From the NCBI RefSeq assembly GCF_000801105.2, contig NC_079514.1, forward strand, positions 30,801,075 through 30,865,074: a DNA stretch of 64,000 bases, written 5' to 3'. Source of the DNA: Raphanus sativus (taxonomy: Eukaryota > Streptophyta > Magnoliopsida > Brassicales > Brassicaceae). This document shows positions 46,660 through 59,354 of this stretch, in pieces. The notes below the pieces were generated by a model that searched no databases, had not been told where the DNA came from, and saw only the letters and a program-made list of their open reading frames with translations. Numbering within the stretch: position 1 is the stretch's first letter; every line of letters starts with the position of its first letter. The position numbers and the translations under genes are program-made.

Positions 46660-47509
46660 AAAGAAAAAAAATCCAATTTTGAAACTAATACAAATAAAGA
46701 TCAAAAGTTATAAATTTAATTATTATCATAATCAAAATACAAACCATTAATAGAATTTGTCTCAATTTTGTTTTACTCTCTTTAAATTCTTTGTTTTCCA
46801 CTTTTCCCTAAGGTTTTCATTCGTGTTTGCTTACAACATTATCAATATGTAAATGAGTTTGCATCAAGGGGAACTGCTAATTCTAAGGGAAACTAATCTA
46901 CGCATAAAATTATTGCATGCCCGGCCATTTGACCACCACTTACACGCATACCATGTTTAACCGAGTTACGCATGAAAATATTGGCATAGTCGTCTCACAA
47001 AATATAGAGTTGATCGTCTCATATTATATATCTGACATGTTCATATCCTGCCCATGGATATAAATAGAATTATTAGTTTTTTTTCTCCGCCAATTTGACA
47101 ATTTCTACCTGTTCTCCGTTTGACATTACTGGTTTAATAAACTCTCAATTCAAAGTTGTCACTTAACAAGAAAACAAAACTAATAAACGCTACAAATATC
47201 AATGAACCTAATTCTAAAAACTGCGAAAACAGTATACAAGAAAAAGAACAGCTATTGACTCAAACTAACAAAACGAACACCTAGTTTTCAGTTACCAACC
47301 GATCTCCTAATAGCTTTTATAAATTCCCAATTTATTTTCCCTTTCTTTTTCATTTCATTTCATTTTCTCAATCGATCTCGCTCAATCTCGTAGAGAAACC
47401 TTACATACTAAACCACAGAGAGCTGCATCAAATTTTGTCTTTTTGTCGTGTACCTCTCATACACGCATACACTCACGTATTATACAAGTATACGTAAACT
47501 TATATATAT
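46660..47509. other. spacer and promoter of the secreted-protein gene
   Basis: AT-rich sequence. TTTTATAAATTCCC near 47312-47325 is a plausible TATA element. The leader is rich in CT and CA. No other gene is seen. Confidence 0.4.
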
Positions 47510-47896
47510 ATGGCTCCACGTTTGGCTTTCATATTCCTTCTCATAGGTTTTGCTTTAGCCGGTGGAAGTTACGCGGCCGATTCATCTTCACCTTCTCCAC
47601 CGACCACAACGTCAACCACCACTGTAAAATCCCCCCCAGTGACTCCCGTCGGGAATAACTCAACGGACGGTACAGATTACTCAGATTACGAAGTCCCTGT
47701 AGATCTTGCGCCGGGAGGAGTCGAGGTCGTGGAAGATTATGCGCCGTTCGATACTGGTATAGGAGTTGATGAGCTTTCACAACCTGAAGAGGATTTAAAA
47801 AGTAAGGGAGATCCCGAGGCTACGAACTCGGCTTCTTCTTTTTCTTCTCCATCCTACTTTTTCTTTGTTGTTGTTGCTGGATTATTTTTATTTTGA
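47510..47896 (+). CDS. small secreted, probably GPI-anchored arabinogalactan-like protein
   Basis: Intronless ORF of 128 aa with an ATG directly after a TATATATA run. Residues 1-22 form a clear signal peptide (MAPRLAFIFLLIGFALAGGS then YA). The mature part begins with a short Ser/Pro/Thr-rich stretch (SSSPSPPTTTSTTTVKSPP), where hydroxyproline O-glycosylation is expected, plus an N-glycosylation site (NNS). An acidic middle (DYSDYEVPVDLAPGG and on) follows. The C-terminus is small residues (SASSFSSPS) followed by a hydrophobic tail ending VVVAGLFLF, the layout of a GPI-attachment signal. Pro content is low for a classical AGP, so it is AGP-like at most. Function is unknown; location is plasma membrane or wall, inferred. 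Confidence 0.8.
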   Translation: MAPRLAFIFLLIGFALAGGSYAADSSSPSPPTTTSTTTVKSPPVTPVGNNSTDGTDYSDYEVPVDLAPGGVEVVEDYAPFDTGIGVDELSQPEEDLKSKGDPEATNSASSFSSPSYFFFVVVAGLFLF

Positions 47897-48104
47897 GGCT
47901 TCGAAACGGTGTCGCTCTCATCTCACATTAGGCTAATCATTTAATTCCTCTGTTTCACTAGTATCATTTTATCTTTTAAAATTTGTTTTATCGTTAAACG
48001 TTTTCAGTGCACATATTTAATAAATTTTACAAGTTTTACCTCTATTTTTAATTTATTAACTAATAAAACTAAATAAAATTATATTAAAGAAGAGAATCAT
48101 ATAT

Positions 48105-48420
48105 ATAATTGAAAAAAAGACTAGGATAGCACCAAACCAAATTTTTTGTCACAAAAATAGCATCACAAGGAGAAAAATGACCAAAAGAAGTTTTATAGAA
48201 GCGTAAATATGCATTTATAACCTTTGAGTTAATTAATCTAAAACTTAGGGTTTAGAGTTAAGGAGTGAAGTTTTAGGAATGTGTTCAAATTTTTAAAAAT
48301 AAAAAATTAAAATTAAAATTTTCAAAATAAAAAGGTGCTATTTTGGTCATTTTATTTTTTGAGTGCTATTTTTGTGACAAAAACTTAAAAATGTGTTATT
48401 TTAGAAAATTGTTTCTGATG
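48105..48420. mobile_element. MITE with long imperfect inverted repeats
   Basis: TTTTGTCACAAAAATAGCA and ATGACCAAAA on the left (48143-48184) are mirrored by TTTTGGTCATTTT and TGCTATTTTTGTGACAAAA on the right (48342-48386). A stretch of TTAGGGTTTAGAG words lies in the core. Exact ends and target duplication are not resolved. It resembles the Mutator-type MITEs of this window in layout but not in sequence. Confidence 0.65.
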
Positions 48421-48878
48421 TTGCTGGTTCTAGTATGGCTTAGTGATATTCCCTTCAGGGTTGGGACTACTCAAGACATTTGCTCCTTAGGTCAGCTCCA
48501 TTGATATCGAATTCTTTCGGAAAGATGAAAGGAATAGACTCGTGGACATATATGGGTTTTAGGCTCTCTTTATGTCTTTGTTTTATTTTGTTTGGTTTAT
48601 GTTCTTTGTCTTTGGTTTCTTATCGACACTATTTATCTCAATTTTCTTCGAGTTCAACCCTAAACTTTTTAATTTATATACTAAAATGTTTTATTTTATA
48701 TAACATTTCGTATGCATGCATCTATCGAAAACATCCTAGACTTGTAAGTCTTTAAAAGACAACCTCTTAGTATATATATCGATTGTTCAACCCTAAACTT
48801 TAGATATTCAAAACAATCTTACCTTTTTTATTTTTTTATTTTCGAAATAAAGAATTTCTTATCTTAAATATACTATTA
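48421..48878. other. AT-rich spacer
   Basis: The ORF at 48480-48755 is low-complexity and unsupported. Nothing else is seen. Confidence 0.35.
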
Positions 48879-48906
48879 CTAGGTAGAGACATGCGCCTTG
48901 CGCATG
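48879..48906 (-). mobile_element. Helitron 3' terminus, minus orientation
   Basis: On the minus strand: hairpin ATGCGC-AAG-GCGCAT, spacer GTCTCTAC, CTAG (48879-48882), then T. The element extends to the right. Its 5' end was not found with confidence within the duplicated region that follows. Confidence 0.75.
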
Positions 48907-49767
48907 GTAAAATTACTGTCTTAACAAAAAAAAATCATAATTTTTTTAAAAAATATAGTTTCTAAATTCTCTTATAAAGCGTGAAATACCAAAACGCAAT
49001 GACATGGACTAATATGTACAAAATTTCTGCCCGATTTATAATTCTATATAACTTATTAATCTAATGACTGTAGAAGAAATTCTTAGAAAGATAAACTATA
49101 CAGATTTATACATAAAGCGAATCTCGCTGATTATCAATTTTCTCAATTGATTGATATTTAATTAAAATAAAAATTCAGAGTTATTTTACATGTGTCGACA
49201 TTTCTCAGAAATACAAAACTGATGTAGGCTGGGAGAAAGATGAATAAAAAATAAAGTTTTGGTGAGCAGATCATTTCACTCCAATACTCCCTTCAATTAT
49301 TATCAAAGAAATCCCAGCTTGACATCAGGTTAGCATCCTTTTTGGTTATGACCTATGTAATATTTTGTACTGGTCCATCATAGTAGGACTTCAAATCCCC
49401 AACAAAATGATCAATAGTAGTCATTTTAAACTTTAGCAAAAAAAAATCTTACAAAGAGACAATAAATAGTGTACAATTCAGATGAATGCAGTATGATATA
49501 TAGGCCTTAGTATATATAGTGTTCTATAATGGCTATCAGCCCTAATCCTACATAATTTCAGCCAAAAATTTAGTTATTTACAAATTAAATGAATACTCGA
49601 TCTTGCAGACCGAAACTTGCTCTTCAATCAAAGTAATCGAACAATTAATCCAATAAATTCCTTTAATGTTTGATCAAGTATTAAAAAGCGAATATATGAT
49701 CTGAATAAATGGCAGATTAAATTTTCGTAGGTTTGAGTTGTAGAGCAAGAAAACGCAGTTAACTAAG

Positions 49768-50232
49768 CACAAAATATAAACGGTATATTTTTAATAAATG
49801 AGATTCACATTTATTAGAGGACATAACTAAAACTTATCTCATATGAAACCAAAACTTATACCAATTTTAATGGTGATTGAATACTATATATTTGAATAGA
49901 GCATGTGTATCTTTTAATTGCCGATCAATTTTCTTAGATTAAATCTAGGTAATTTCCTCTTAATTGATAGATTAAAGGCTATAGATCTTAAGACTTACAT
50001 CACAAAATATAAACGGTATATTTTTAATAAATGAGATTCACATTTATTAGAGGATATAACTAAAACTTGTCTTATATGAAACCAAAACTTATACCGATTC
50101 TAATGGTGATTGAATACTATATATTTGAATAGACCAGGTGTATTCTTTAATTGCCGATCAATTTTCCTAGATAAATCTAGGTAATTTCCTCTTAATTGAT
50201 AGATTAAAGGCTATAGATCTTAAGACTTGCAT
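49768..50232. repeat. 233-bp tandem duplication
   Basis: Copies 49768-50000 and 50001-50232 both start CACAAAATATAAACGGTATA and end in GATCTTAAGACTT(A/G)CAT. They have about a dozen differences and are non-coding. Confidence 0.9.
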
Positions 50233-50412
50233 GAACAGTGAATGTAGCCATTTTCAAACGTCATTTTGATGTAGGATCATACTGCAAACATCATATGCAT
50301 ACATATTAGAAGTAAGACACATTACCTAAATGATAGTCATCATACGACAAAACATAGTGAACACATATATGGTAAAAACTTGTTTTGTAAGGAATCAATA
50401 TTTTTCACAAAA
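50196..50412. repeat. duplicated 217-bp block (second copy at 51359-51576)
   Basis: The block beginning TTGATAGATTAAAGGCTATA recurs at 51359-51576 with very few changes. There it starts at the exact base after a Helitron CTAG terminus. In this copy it is preceded by CCTCTTAA without interruption. Confidence 0.92.
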
Positions 50413-50414
<2 letters not shown>

Positions 50415-50508
<94 letters not shown>

Positions 50509-50542
50509 ATAGAGAGAGAGCCATAGAGAGAGCCATAGAGAG
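50415..50542. repeat. (AG)n microsatellite with compound variant tail
   Basis: Pure AG repeat 50415-50506, followed by CCATAGAGAG(AGAG) units to 50542. Serine/leucine-repeat frames on the other strand are artefacts of it. Confidence 0.97.
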
Positions 50543-50570
50543 ATAAACAAAATGAGTTCGAGAGTAAAAT

Positions 50571-50750
50571 GCAAAGAAAGAAATATAGAACAAGTTTGAT
50601 TACACAAAAAATTTACGTACATAATAATTTGATTATATATTAATAATATTTATACATAAAACCTATGCAAAGAAATATATAAGTGTGATTACACAAATAT
50701 TTACGTACATATAATTTGATTAGATATTAATAATATTTATTTTACTCGAA
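50571..50750. repeat. short tandem duplication (about 89-bp period)
   Basis: GATTACACAAA(AA)ATTTACGTACAT, AATTTGATTA and ATATTAATAATATTTAT occur twice, offset by about 89 bp. Confidence 0.75.
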
Positions 50751-51331
50751 TTAGATATTATACACAAAATCAGTTCTTCTTACATGGTTCAACGAATACA
50801 GCCAAGTTCTGTGGAATCTTTACATATTTGAAGTCAATGACCTACGAGGAAGATATGTTATTATACAAAAATCATGCATGTGAAAATCAAATTGTATAAT
50901 AATAATTATATCTTTATACGCAAGTTCTTGCAAATGAATCAGAGTAAGATAAATCACACAAGTGATATGTATAAACTATTGAGACTATAGAAAAAGAAGT
51001 TTATGGACAAGCTTTTCAAACCTCAACAGTTAAGGATTTGTATAGACATCGAGCCATTCTCACTCCCACAAATGATGAAGTGGATAACATAAATGATTAC
51101 ATGCTTTCGCAGTTGCCATGTAACATGTTTTGTGTTTACTCTTATGTTCCAGTAAATTTTTACATGTCACTAAAATAAATGATTTACATATGTTTCTATC
51201 TCAGTGACGTCTATGCCGTAAAATCAGCACCACCGAGATTAAACACAAAAAAAAACACACAAAACCCAAATTCCAAACTATATATATACTTTCTAATATT
51301 TTCGAAAAATTACTGATCTAACCATCTCATT

Positions 51332-51358
51332 CCGCGCAAGGCGCGGGTTACTACCTAG
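51332..51358 (+). mobile_element. Helitron 3' terminus
   Basis: Hairpin CCGCGC-AAG-GCGCGG (51332-51346), spacer GTTACTAC, CTAG (51355-51358), then T. The host sequence that follows is the duplicated block also found uninterrupted at 50196. That gives an A|T empty-site reference for this end. The 5' end is not identified. Confidence 0.85.
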
Positions 51359-51576
51359 TTGATAGATTAAAGGCTATAGATCTTAAGACTTGCATGAACA
51401 GTGAATGTAGCCATTTTCAAACGTCATTTTGATGTAGGATCATATTGCAAACATCATATGCATACATATTAGAAGAAAGACACATTACCTAAATGATAGT
51501 CATCATACGACAAAACATAGTGAACACATATATGGTAAAAAACTTGTTTTGTAAGGAATCAATATTTTTCGCAAAA

Positions 51577-53003
51577 ATATAGAACATAATAAAAAAATTT
51601 AATGATAGTACTTGGCTTAACATTTTCATAACAACAATAGAAAATTGTGTCTAAGATGTGTCTTTCTTCTATTTTGAAAGACTGAATCTTTGCTGTGCAT
51701 TCTTATAGCAAAGAATGTTTTAAATATAACACTAATAAAAAAATTGTATGAGAAATGATCCGTGCCATGCAGTTTAAACATATAATGTTTGCAAGACCTT
51801 ACATAGAGTGTATTACATATAACAGTAATAAAAGAATTTGTATGAGTATTTTTTTTTTAAAGATTCTTGAAAACTTTGTTTGCAAGAATATAAAACAAAT
51901 AAATGGTATTATGATTTTGGTTTGATGTTTCATCTATTCATAAATTTATGATCTGACTTATTCAGACTTATTCAGATTTATCTTGAATATGTTTGGGTTT
52001 GATGTGTCATCTGTTCATCAAGACCATTGGTCCAATTTTTAAATATAATAATCATTCTTCTTTCTTCTCTTTAATTAAAAATCTGAATTATAGGTTTATG
52101 TCGATGACTTCTGAACATTTCTCTGAATTAACTAAAAATAACTCACCGTTTGTTAATTTTCAGAAAAAAAACTCACAATTTGTTTTATTTTCGTGAGGCT
52201 GATGACTAACGATGACATGAGTTACAGAATGTTAAGAAAGCATGCATATAATAGTAATGTTGTTGATAATCAGGTGTAGAAGACCCCATAAAAACTATGC
52301 AAAAATACTTACAAAATAAGCATCATCAAATTTAATACAATATGGTAGTCCAATGGCAAATTTAGTAAATAGCCTAGTTATTAAAGAGTTAAGGTCAAAA
52401 GAATAAGAGAAAGTTTCTCATGATGACACATATGCAAAATGGTACACTTGTAAATAATTTATCTTTGTAAGATTATTTTTTTATTTTGCTTCTACTTTAA
52501 TAATAAGGGGATTCAAGATGGTTATCTAGTTCAAAAGCCACGTCTTAGAATCGACACCGTGTTGTTGACCACCTATGTATTTTGGAATTAATACATCTTC
52601 TGGTATGTATCTTGACATGTGCAAACAACTTCTTAAACCAGTCGATAATGTTTTTTAATTATACGGTGTATATTCTTTTTTTTTTATCAAGTACGGTGTA
52701 TATTCTAAGGAGATTTGTAGAACCTTTGCTCATTGTACTTTTCAGTTAGTTCTAAAATATTTGTGCTTTAAATAACAAAAAAGGAGTATTTAACTTTAAA
52801 TTAACTATATTATAGTGCTCGTTTTGGTACTTCAACTACCACTTTATAGACAATTTGCTTTTGCGTTGTCGGCTTGCACGCGTGCGATATAATATTTGTA
52901 CAGTTAACTTTCATTCATTTGAACCATATTATAATGAAAAAAGAACACAAATGATTGTTTCAAAAAAAAAGAACACAAATAATTATAACACAGAAGTTAT
53001 TAA
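51577..53003. other. AT-rich spacer
   Basis: No gene is supported. The 67-aa frame at 51993-52196 is low-complexity. Confidence 0.35.
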
Positions 53004-53869
53004 TCTATATTATTAAAACAAAAACACTACAACTTCTTCTAGGTGGATTTTAAAGTTGTATCTTATGTAATTAATGCTATATTAATCTATTTATTATTAG
53101 ACATATCTTTTTATAAATAATTAATATCAACAATTACCATAATTTTTTACTTCTTACCTTATTATTATATCTACTACGTATGTTTCCTTATATTGCATAT
53201 ATTTTACTATAAGCTATATACATCCACTAGCATATTATACTATAAGATAGAATATTAATAATACATCTACTAACATATAATACTATACGACAGATTACTA
53301 ATAATACAATATATTATCTGTATTCATTAACTTGCATCTATCAATATTAGCAATACTATAAAGACGATTAACTCTATACTTTGAACTTATAAACCATGAT
53401 ATACTAATCTATAACAAAAATGATATTACTGTTACAAATTAGTTTTTATAAATTATATATAGCAGCAATTTGTTATATAAGATAATTTAATCAAGACCCA
53501 AATCTTTTTTTTCCTGTTCAGAAAAAAAGAAACCTACGAATATATACCATTAAGTTAGCCAAAAATCTTCCGAATAAATAGTAAATCTCACCAACCCAAA
53601 AAATAAATTAAAAATATAACAAAAGATATTATGTTTGTAATTTAGCTCACTGGGTCGGGTATAAATCTGTTCATTTCAGGTATGAGTTCTTCGAGTTCTC
53701 AACATTTGGATCTAAGTATGTATTTGATTTTTTTTTGTTCAGGTTGATTTTTTTTTGTTTCGGATCATTCTAACTTTTTTATATTATAAATCTTAAATAA
53801 TATACAATATGTATATAAAATATGTGAATCAAAAGATAAATCCGGGCAGGCGCGCGGATGATGATCTAG
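53004..53869 (+). mobile_element. non-autonomous Helitron, complete (866 bp)
   Basis: The 5' end is A|TCTATATTATTAAAACAAAA. The 3' end has a hairpin with one internal mismatch, ATCCGgGC-AGGC-GCgCGGAT (53839-53858), spacer GATGAT, CTAG (53866-53869), then T. Both junctions are A|T. It is non-coding and in the same family as 18249-19050. Confidence 0.88.
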
Positions 53870-55179
53870 TTAGTTGTAAAAGCATATTAACCATACATCT
53901 TCTCTAACCTACAAATAATTAGACCGATGTCTATCAGTCTATGTCACTCTGTGTACGTGTTAATTAATATATAGTATTTATATTATCATTTATAGTTAGG
54001 CATGGGAGAGATAGGTTCGTTCCGTTCAATCCTATAGTTCAGATAGTTCAATAATTCGGTTAGAGAAAATTATACTGAAAGTGACCAATTTTGGTTAGGA
54101 TATGGTTTAGTTTGAATAATTTGGGATTTGCCATTTTTACCAAATCAAACACAATTTATTTATTTTTGTTACAATTAGATTAAAGTTAGATAAATTCAGT
54201 TACATTTAGATAAACTAGTTACTTCAATTAGTCCATTTCTTCAATTTTAAATTGAAGTATTTTTACTTAAAGTTGAGTATATAGCGGTATAAACTGATTT
54301 ATGTTGGAAATAGATTGAAAATATCATTTAACTGATTGGTCTGAATGAACCCAACCAAACCAATATTTGATGCCAAATAAATAAATTCTTACTGTAATAA
54401 TAGTTACTAGAATAGATGTCATTTGAAAAAAAAAAATGCTATATAGGGATATGGTTTGGTATATAAACCAATTAAGCCGATATACTAGTATAATTATATA
54501 TAAATTATATAATATAATTAATAATATAAATATATTTTATTTACTGATATGATCTTCTTATTTAAAATGTTAATTTTAGTAATTTAGTATTTTATATTTT
54601 TCATTTTTATTAAATTAAATAAAACATAACTTTTACTCTTTTGTTGACAAGTATGTGTGCTAATATTTAGTTAATTATAATATGATGGATTACTAATTTT
54701 TATTATTTTCATTCTGTAAAAACTATTATTTTTATTAACTTAATATGTTTACTAATTATTTTAAATAATAAAATAAAATAAAATAAAAATGTCTATTTAA
54801 TTACCAAAATATTTTCATGTTATATAAAAGCTGATATCTAATCATATGAATTAAAATTCATTCATATTATAAAAGATTAATAAATTTATTATTTTTGGTA
54901 TAAAACCGAATAAACTGAAAAATCAGTGGTATATAGACCAAACAAAACCAAAGAAAAATGTTGTAATATGGTAATTACTTTTTATAAATCGAAATAACGA
55001 AAAAACCAAAAAACTGAACTGATATTCAGATTGAATATCTCGACACGCAGTAATTGAATTTTGAAGTCATATGATTATTAGGAATTATGACCAATATAAC
55101 ATTAAACACGACTAATATCCAAAAATATAGTTTCTTAATTAATGTACTAAGCTTTCTGAACTATAAACTTACTCAATTA
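53870..55179. other. AT-rich spacer
   Basis: Words such as GGTTTAGTTTGAATAATT and GGTATATAAACCAATT occur, as commonly found in old Helitron bodies. No ends are identified and no gene is seen. Confidence 0.35.
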
Positions 55180-55872
55180 CTAGGTGTTTTCCTGTATCAT
55201 GTGCAATAATAAAATTTTAAATTTAACATATTTAAAATAAAATTATATTAATATTCAAGATTTTATATTATTTTACCAATATTGTAGTATAAATTTTGCT
55301 TTAATTGAACATAAAATTAAGATAAAATAATAATTAAAAAAAATTAAATTATACTTAAGAATAGATATGTATATATTTAAAATTATAATCTTACATAGAT
55401 TTTTATCTATTTCTTTTGGAAAAATATATTAAATAAAATTAATTAAAATTGATATAAATCTATATAATTATAAAAAATTACAAATGAACAGTATTTTTAG
55501 AATCTTTAAATATATATATAAAAAGTTAATAATATTACGGTTAAGCATTTATATTTTTTTAAAAAACTGTAAAACAATTTGAAAATACTTTTTACTAATA
55601 AAATTTTATAACTATAAATCATATGTCACATTTTTAAAATATTTTTAAATTATTTATTGTCATATTTGAATAGATTTACTTTAATGGTTATGTATAATGT
55701 ATTTCTATATTATAAAAAGTTTACAAAAATATAAATAAACATTAAATGTAATTGCCCAAGTCACATTTTTTGTTAATCCATGTCATCATTTAATATGACA
55801 TGTCACATTTATTTGGTCAAGAAGATTATGTAGATGATGTGTTAAAATCAATTGGCAAATAATGTATAGGGA
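55180..55872 (-). mobile_element. non-autonomous Helitron, minus orientation, candidate (693 bp)
   Basis: The minus 3' end is a decayed hairpin, then CAGGAAAACACCTAGT with CTAG at 55180-55183. This is the same terminal family as the 11693 end (CAGGAAAACTCCTAGT). The proposed 5' end at 55872 reads TCCCTATACATTATTTGCCA, then ATTGATTT, matching the 5' region of the 10542 element. The base before the TC is T rather than A, so that end is tentative. Confidence 0.55.
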
Positions 55873-56269
55873 ATATGATGTGGTTATGAGTTATGACTCA
55901 ATATCTTTGGAATCATATTTACGAAATTATACAGTTTTTAATTTTATCGCTAATGATTAATAAAATATTGATTTCACAGTGAAATGCTGAAACTTGCATA
56001 CATCGAATGTCCTAAGTTACTTCCTTAAAAATAATGTATGTTATTTTTTATAAATCATCAATACAACTACAAGAACCAGTAAAATATATAAACAAAAGTT
56101 TTTGAAAATTCTCTTATATATTAAATGAGAAATCATTTTATTGACTTCTGCTAGACGTGTCACTCATACAGACAGTCTGAGTAAAATCCTTATAATTTCA
56201 TTGGTCGATGATTTTTAATTTTTGTTTATTTTAATCAAATCTAAAAAGTGAAATCATAGAATCAATTAA

Positions 56270-56720
56270 TGGTAGTTGCCAAACTATTTATATAGTTTTA
56301 TACATAATCATTTATAGTATCATTAATAAGAGCTTACAAATCAATATATAAAGATCTATACAAAATGTTATAAATATTTATAAAACTATTTATAAAGAAA
56401 AATTTCTCATTATTTATAGGAGTTTACAAAATGTTTATGATGGTTAATTGGTTTTAAATCATCACAGAAGTTTTAAAAATCTTTACAAAATTATTTATAG
56501 GAGTTTACAAACTATTTATAAAATCTTTATAAAATTATTTAAAGTTAAGATTTTAAATTATTGATCATTGATAACAAATTATTTTCTTGAGTTATAAAAC
56601 CATTTTTAGAATTTATGAAACTATTTATAAATATTTATGAAACTATTAATAAGGATTCTAAAACTTCTGAGAAATAATTCATAAAATTTAAAATTTGTAA
56701 ATATTTTATGTATTATTTAT
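56270..56720. repeat. degenerate short-repeat field
   Basis: ACTATTTATAAA, TTTATAGGAGTTTACAAA and ATCTTTA(C/T)AAAATTATTTA variants recur many times in irregular spacing and partly in both orientations. It is non-coding and possibly part of an old DNA element. Confidence 0.5.
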
Positions 56721-57106
56721 AATTGTATAGTTTCCTTTTTAAGAGGTTTTAAATGTTATCAAATCAGAATCAATCGCAAAATATTATTTTCTTACAAGTT
56801 CATCATTTTAAAAAACTTTTTCAAAATCTCAAAAACAAAAATAAAATTGTTTTGATTTTATCTAAAAGAAAGTAACCAGAAAAATTACATCAATCATAAA
56901 AAATCCAAAGAATATTATGAATAAAAGTATATTCCTAAATTTATGAAATTTTATATATTCTTAACTTTTTATTAAATCAACAGAATTCATATATATATAT
57001 ATATTGCTTTGTTTCTTCTTAATAATTTTTTGTGTGTTTATACTTTAATTGCAAGTGTGAGTCTATTTATCACATTAGTTAATATTTTGGATTTTAATAA
57101 TTTTTA

Positions 57107-57772
57107 CTAGATTTTGATCCGTGTTTTCAAAGCGTGGATGTGTTTTCCTCTAAAAATTTCTTTTAAAATTATAATAATTTATATCGACATCTTGAATTAT
57201 TATAATTTTCCATTTAAAAAGTATTTAATATAAGCATTTAATTATTATAATGTAGCTAAATTTTGGAATATACTATAAGAATTAGATAATCCTGGAAATA
57301 TTGTTGATAGCATATTTGCGAAAAGTATATTAATTACATATGTATGTTTATTATATAAATATTATATAATTTGGTCAAAAAATGTATGCTAACCATCATC
57401 AACTTTGATGTTTCCAGGAGCAATATTTATTTAAGGTGCAAGAAATCAGTAGATGAAATGGACAGTGGTAGTTAGGGAATAAATTGGATTTAAAATGTGG
57501 GTTTACGTTACTCATTTCTGGTTAAACATACCAGTCCTATTGAAGAACTTTTGCATTTGTTATGATTTATACCGTATGGGCATACACTCAAGATAATCCA
57601 ACTTAATTAACCAATAGCATGTGCCTACACTCAAAATAATTAAAACAAAATCGGTAAGCTTATAAATAACGTAAATACCCTTAATGAACTTATCGAATTA
57701 TATTGAAATCAGTAGAAAAAAGTGACAGGTTAAGATAAAAAAAGCTATAGGATTCTGCTTTAATAGTATAGA
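57107..57772 (-). mobile_element. non-autonomous Helitron, minus orientation (666 bp)
   Basis: Minus-strand 5' end: A|TCTATACTATTAAAGCAGAAT at 57772. Minus-strand 3' end: a partly decayed hairpin, ATCCACGC-TTTGAAAA-CACGGAT, spacer CAAAAT, CTAG (57107-57110), then T. Both junctions are A|T. It is non-coding. Confidence 0.8.
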
Positions 57773-58043
57773 TGGACAGAAATTTGATCTACAAACCAAT
57801 TAAATTATATGTATATATGTTCTAACAATAATGTTATAAAACATTTTAATGAAATATTGATTTGTAAAAGATATAAAAATATTTAACTAAATACTACATA
57901 AATCCTATTTAAAAATTTTAAAAGTATTAATAAATAAAATATGTTTAAAATTAGCTACCAAAAATTCAATTTAGATTTTAAAATATTAAAATATATTATC
58001 GCATGTTGAAAACACAAAATATTATATTATATCAAAATTTGTA

Positions 58044-58070
58044 CCCGCAAATTTGCGGGCAACCACCTAG
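58044..58070 (+). mobile_element. Helitron 3' terminus
   Basis: Perfect hairpin CCCGCA-AATT-TGCGGG (58044-58059), spacer CAACCAC, CTAG (58067-58070), then T. Its 5' end could not be placed; the 57773-58043 stretch is AT-rich without a clear TC start. Confidence 0.8.
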
Positions 58071-58867
58071 TATATATCGATTTGGTAACCATGTCTTGGA
58101 CAATTCTTATAGTTTAGCAACAAAAAATTATAACATGTAAGGTCTTTTAGTGTTAGATTCTTAGGGTTAGATTTTAGATTAGTTTTTTCTTTGTTTAATG
58201 GACCTAAACTTACATATCAATGTTGATAATTTATACTTTACATATTTTGGTATTTGATACAGTAATTAACTGAGACTTTTTGGTTATCAAGTATACTTTA
58301 AGGTTCAAAGTTTGTCTTTTAGGATATAGTAGACGTGTAATAGAATACACTCAGTTTTAGGGTATATTAACGTCTTTTGTGGTCTACTAGGATTTAGGAG
58401 TACAAAAAAATTATTACATTAAATTTACTTTTTATGAAAAATTTCAAATCATATATTAAAATTATTACAATAATTAAAAAATTCTAAATTTGTAAATTAT
58501 TATTAAAAATAAAGAATAAATAAAAAATTTAGTACACTTATTTGTAAGCTACCAAACCGGAAAAAGTTTTCAGATTAGAAATATCAAAATAATTTTAATT
58601 AATTTTATTTTTTGTATGAATAAATTCAAATGATAGTCTTCAAACTAATATTCAAAAACTGTAAGAAAGTATATTAAAATTATTAAAAAATAAAGAATAA
58701 ACAACTATAATGAAATTACTATAGTAGATTTCCAAAAAGTCTACTAAGTAGACATACAATAAAGTTTACTCCAAAATTTTAATTTAGTAGATTTCAAAAG
58801 AAGTGTCGTAAAGTTTAATATAGTTACAATTTTGTCTTCATTTATAAATGAAATTCACACTATCTTT
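58071..58867. other. AT-rich spacer
   Basis: Contains TTAGGGTTAG words near 58160 and AGTAGA/TCTACT words at 58720-58800. No gene is seen. Confidence 0.35.
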
Positions 58868-59354
58868 CTATAAAATGAGAAATTGCCAAAAATACCATTT
58901 TCATAGTACCACTTTTCATGTTTACACTAACCACTTTTACCACTACTTTTAATGAAGGGTTTAGATTTGAACGTTTAGGATTTAGGGTTTAGATTTTATG
59001 TTTTAGGGTTTAGATTTGATGTTTTAGGGTTTAGGGTATAAAGTTTAGGGTTTAGAGTTGAGGATTTAGGGTTTATAGTTGAGGTTTCAGGGTTTAGGGT
59101 TTAGGATATTTAATTTAGGGTATATAGTTTAGGGTTTAGGGTTTAGAGTTGAAGATTTAGGGTTTAGGGTTTAGAATTGGAGGTTTAGGATTTAGAATTT
59201 TGGATTAAAATTTTGAAAAGCATATAAAAACAAAGATATAAGAGTCTTTAACATTTTAATAAATAAGGTATTTTTGAAAATATGTACTTAGTGGTGGTAA
59301 AGATGAATAATGGTACTTTCAAAGTGGTATTTTTGAAAATTCCCCATATAAAAT
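58868..59354. mobile_element. Mutator-type MITE with telomere-like internal repeats, copy 2
   Basis: The element is 58877-59345 (469 bp), with flanking CTATAAAAT (58868-58876) and ATATAAAAT (59346-59354), a 9-bp target duplication with one mismatch. Ends are GAGAAATTGCCAAAAATACC and the complement of GGGGAATTTTCAAAAATACC. The core at about 58975-59190 holds the same GGTTTAGGGTTTAG array as copy 1 at 32897-33364, with which it is collinear throughout. Confidence 0.9.

Noticed and set aside
46623..46660. CTAG near 46658 as another Helitron end
   Set aside because: No hairpin within 20 bp on either strand.
49768..50412. CRISPR-like or satellite array
   Set aside because: Only two full copies and one partial copy of a 233-bp unit, with no spacers; simple tandem duplication in a plant genome.
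50395..50622. 75-aa and 62-aa Leu/Ser-repeat ORFs
   Set aside because: Translation of the AG/CT microsatellite.
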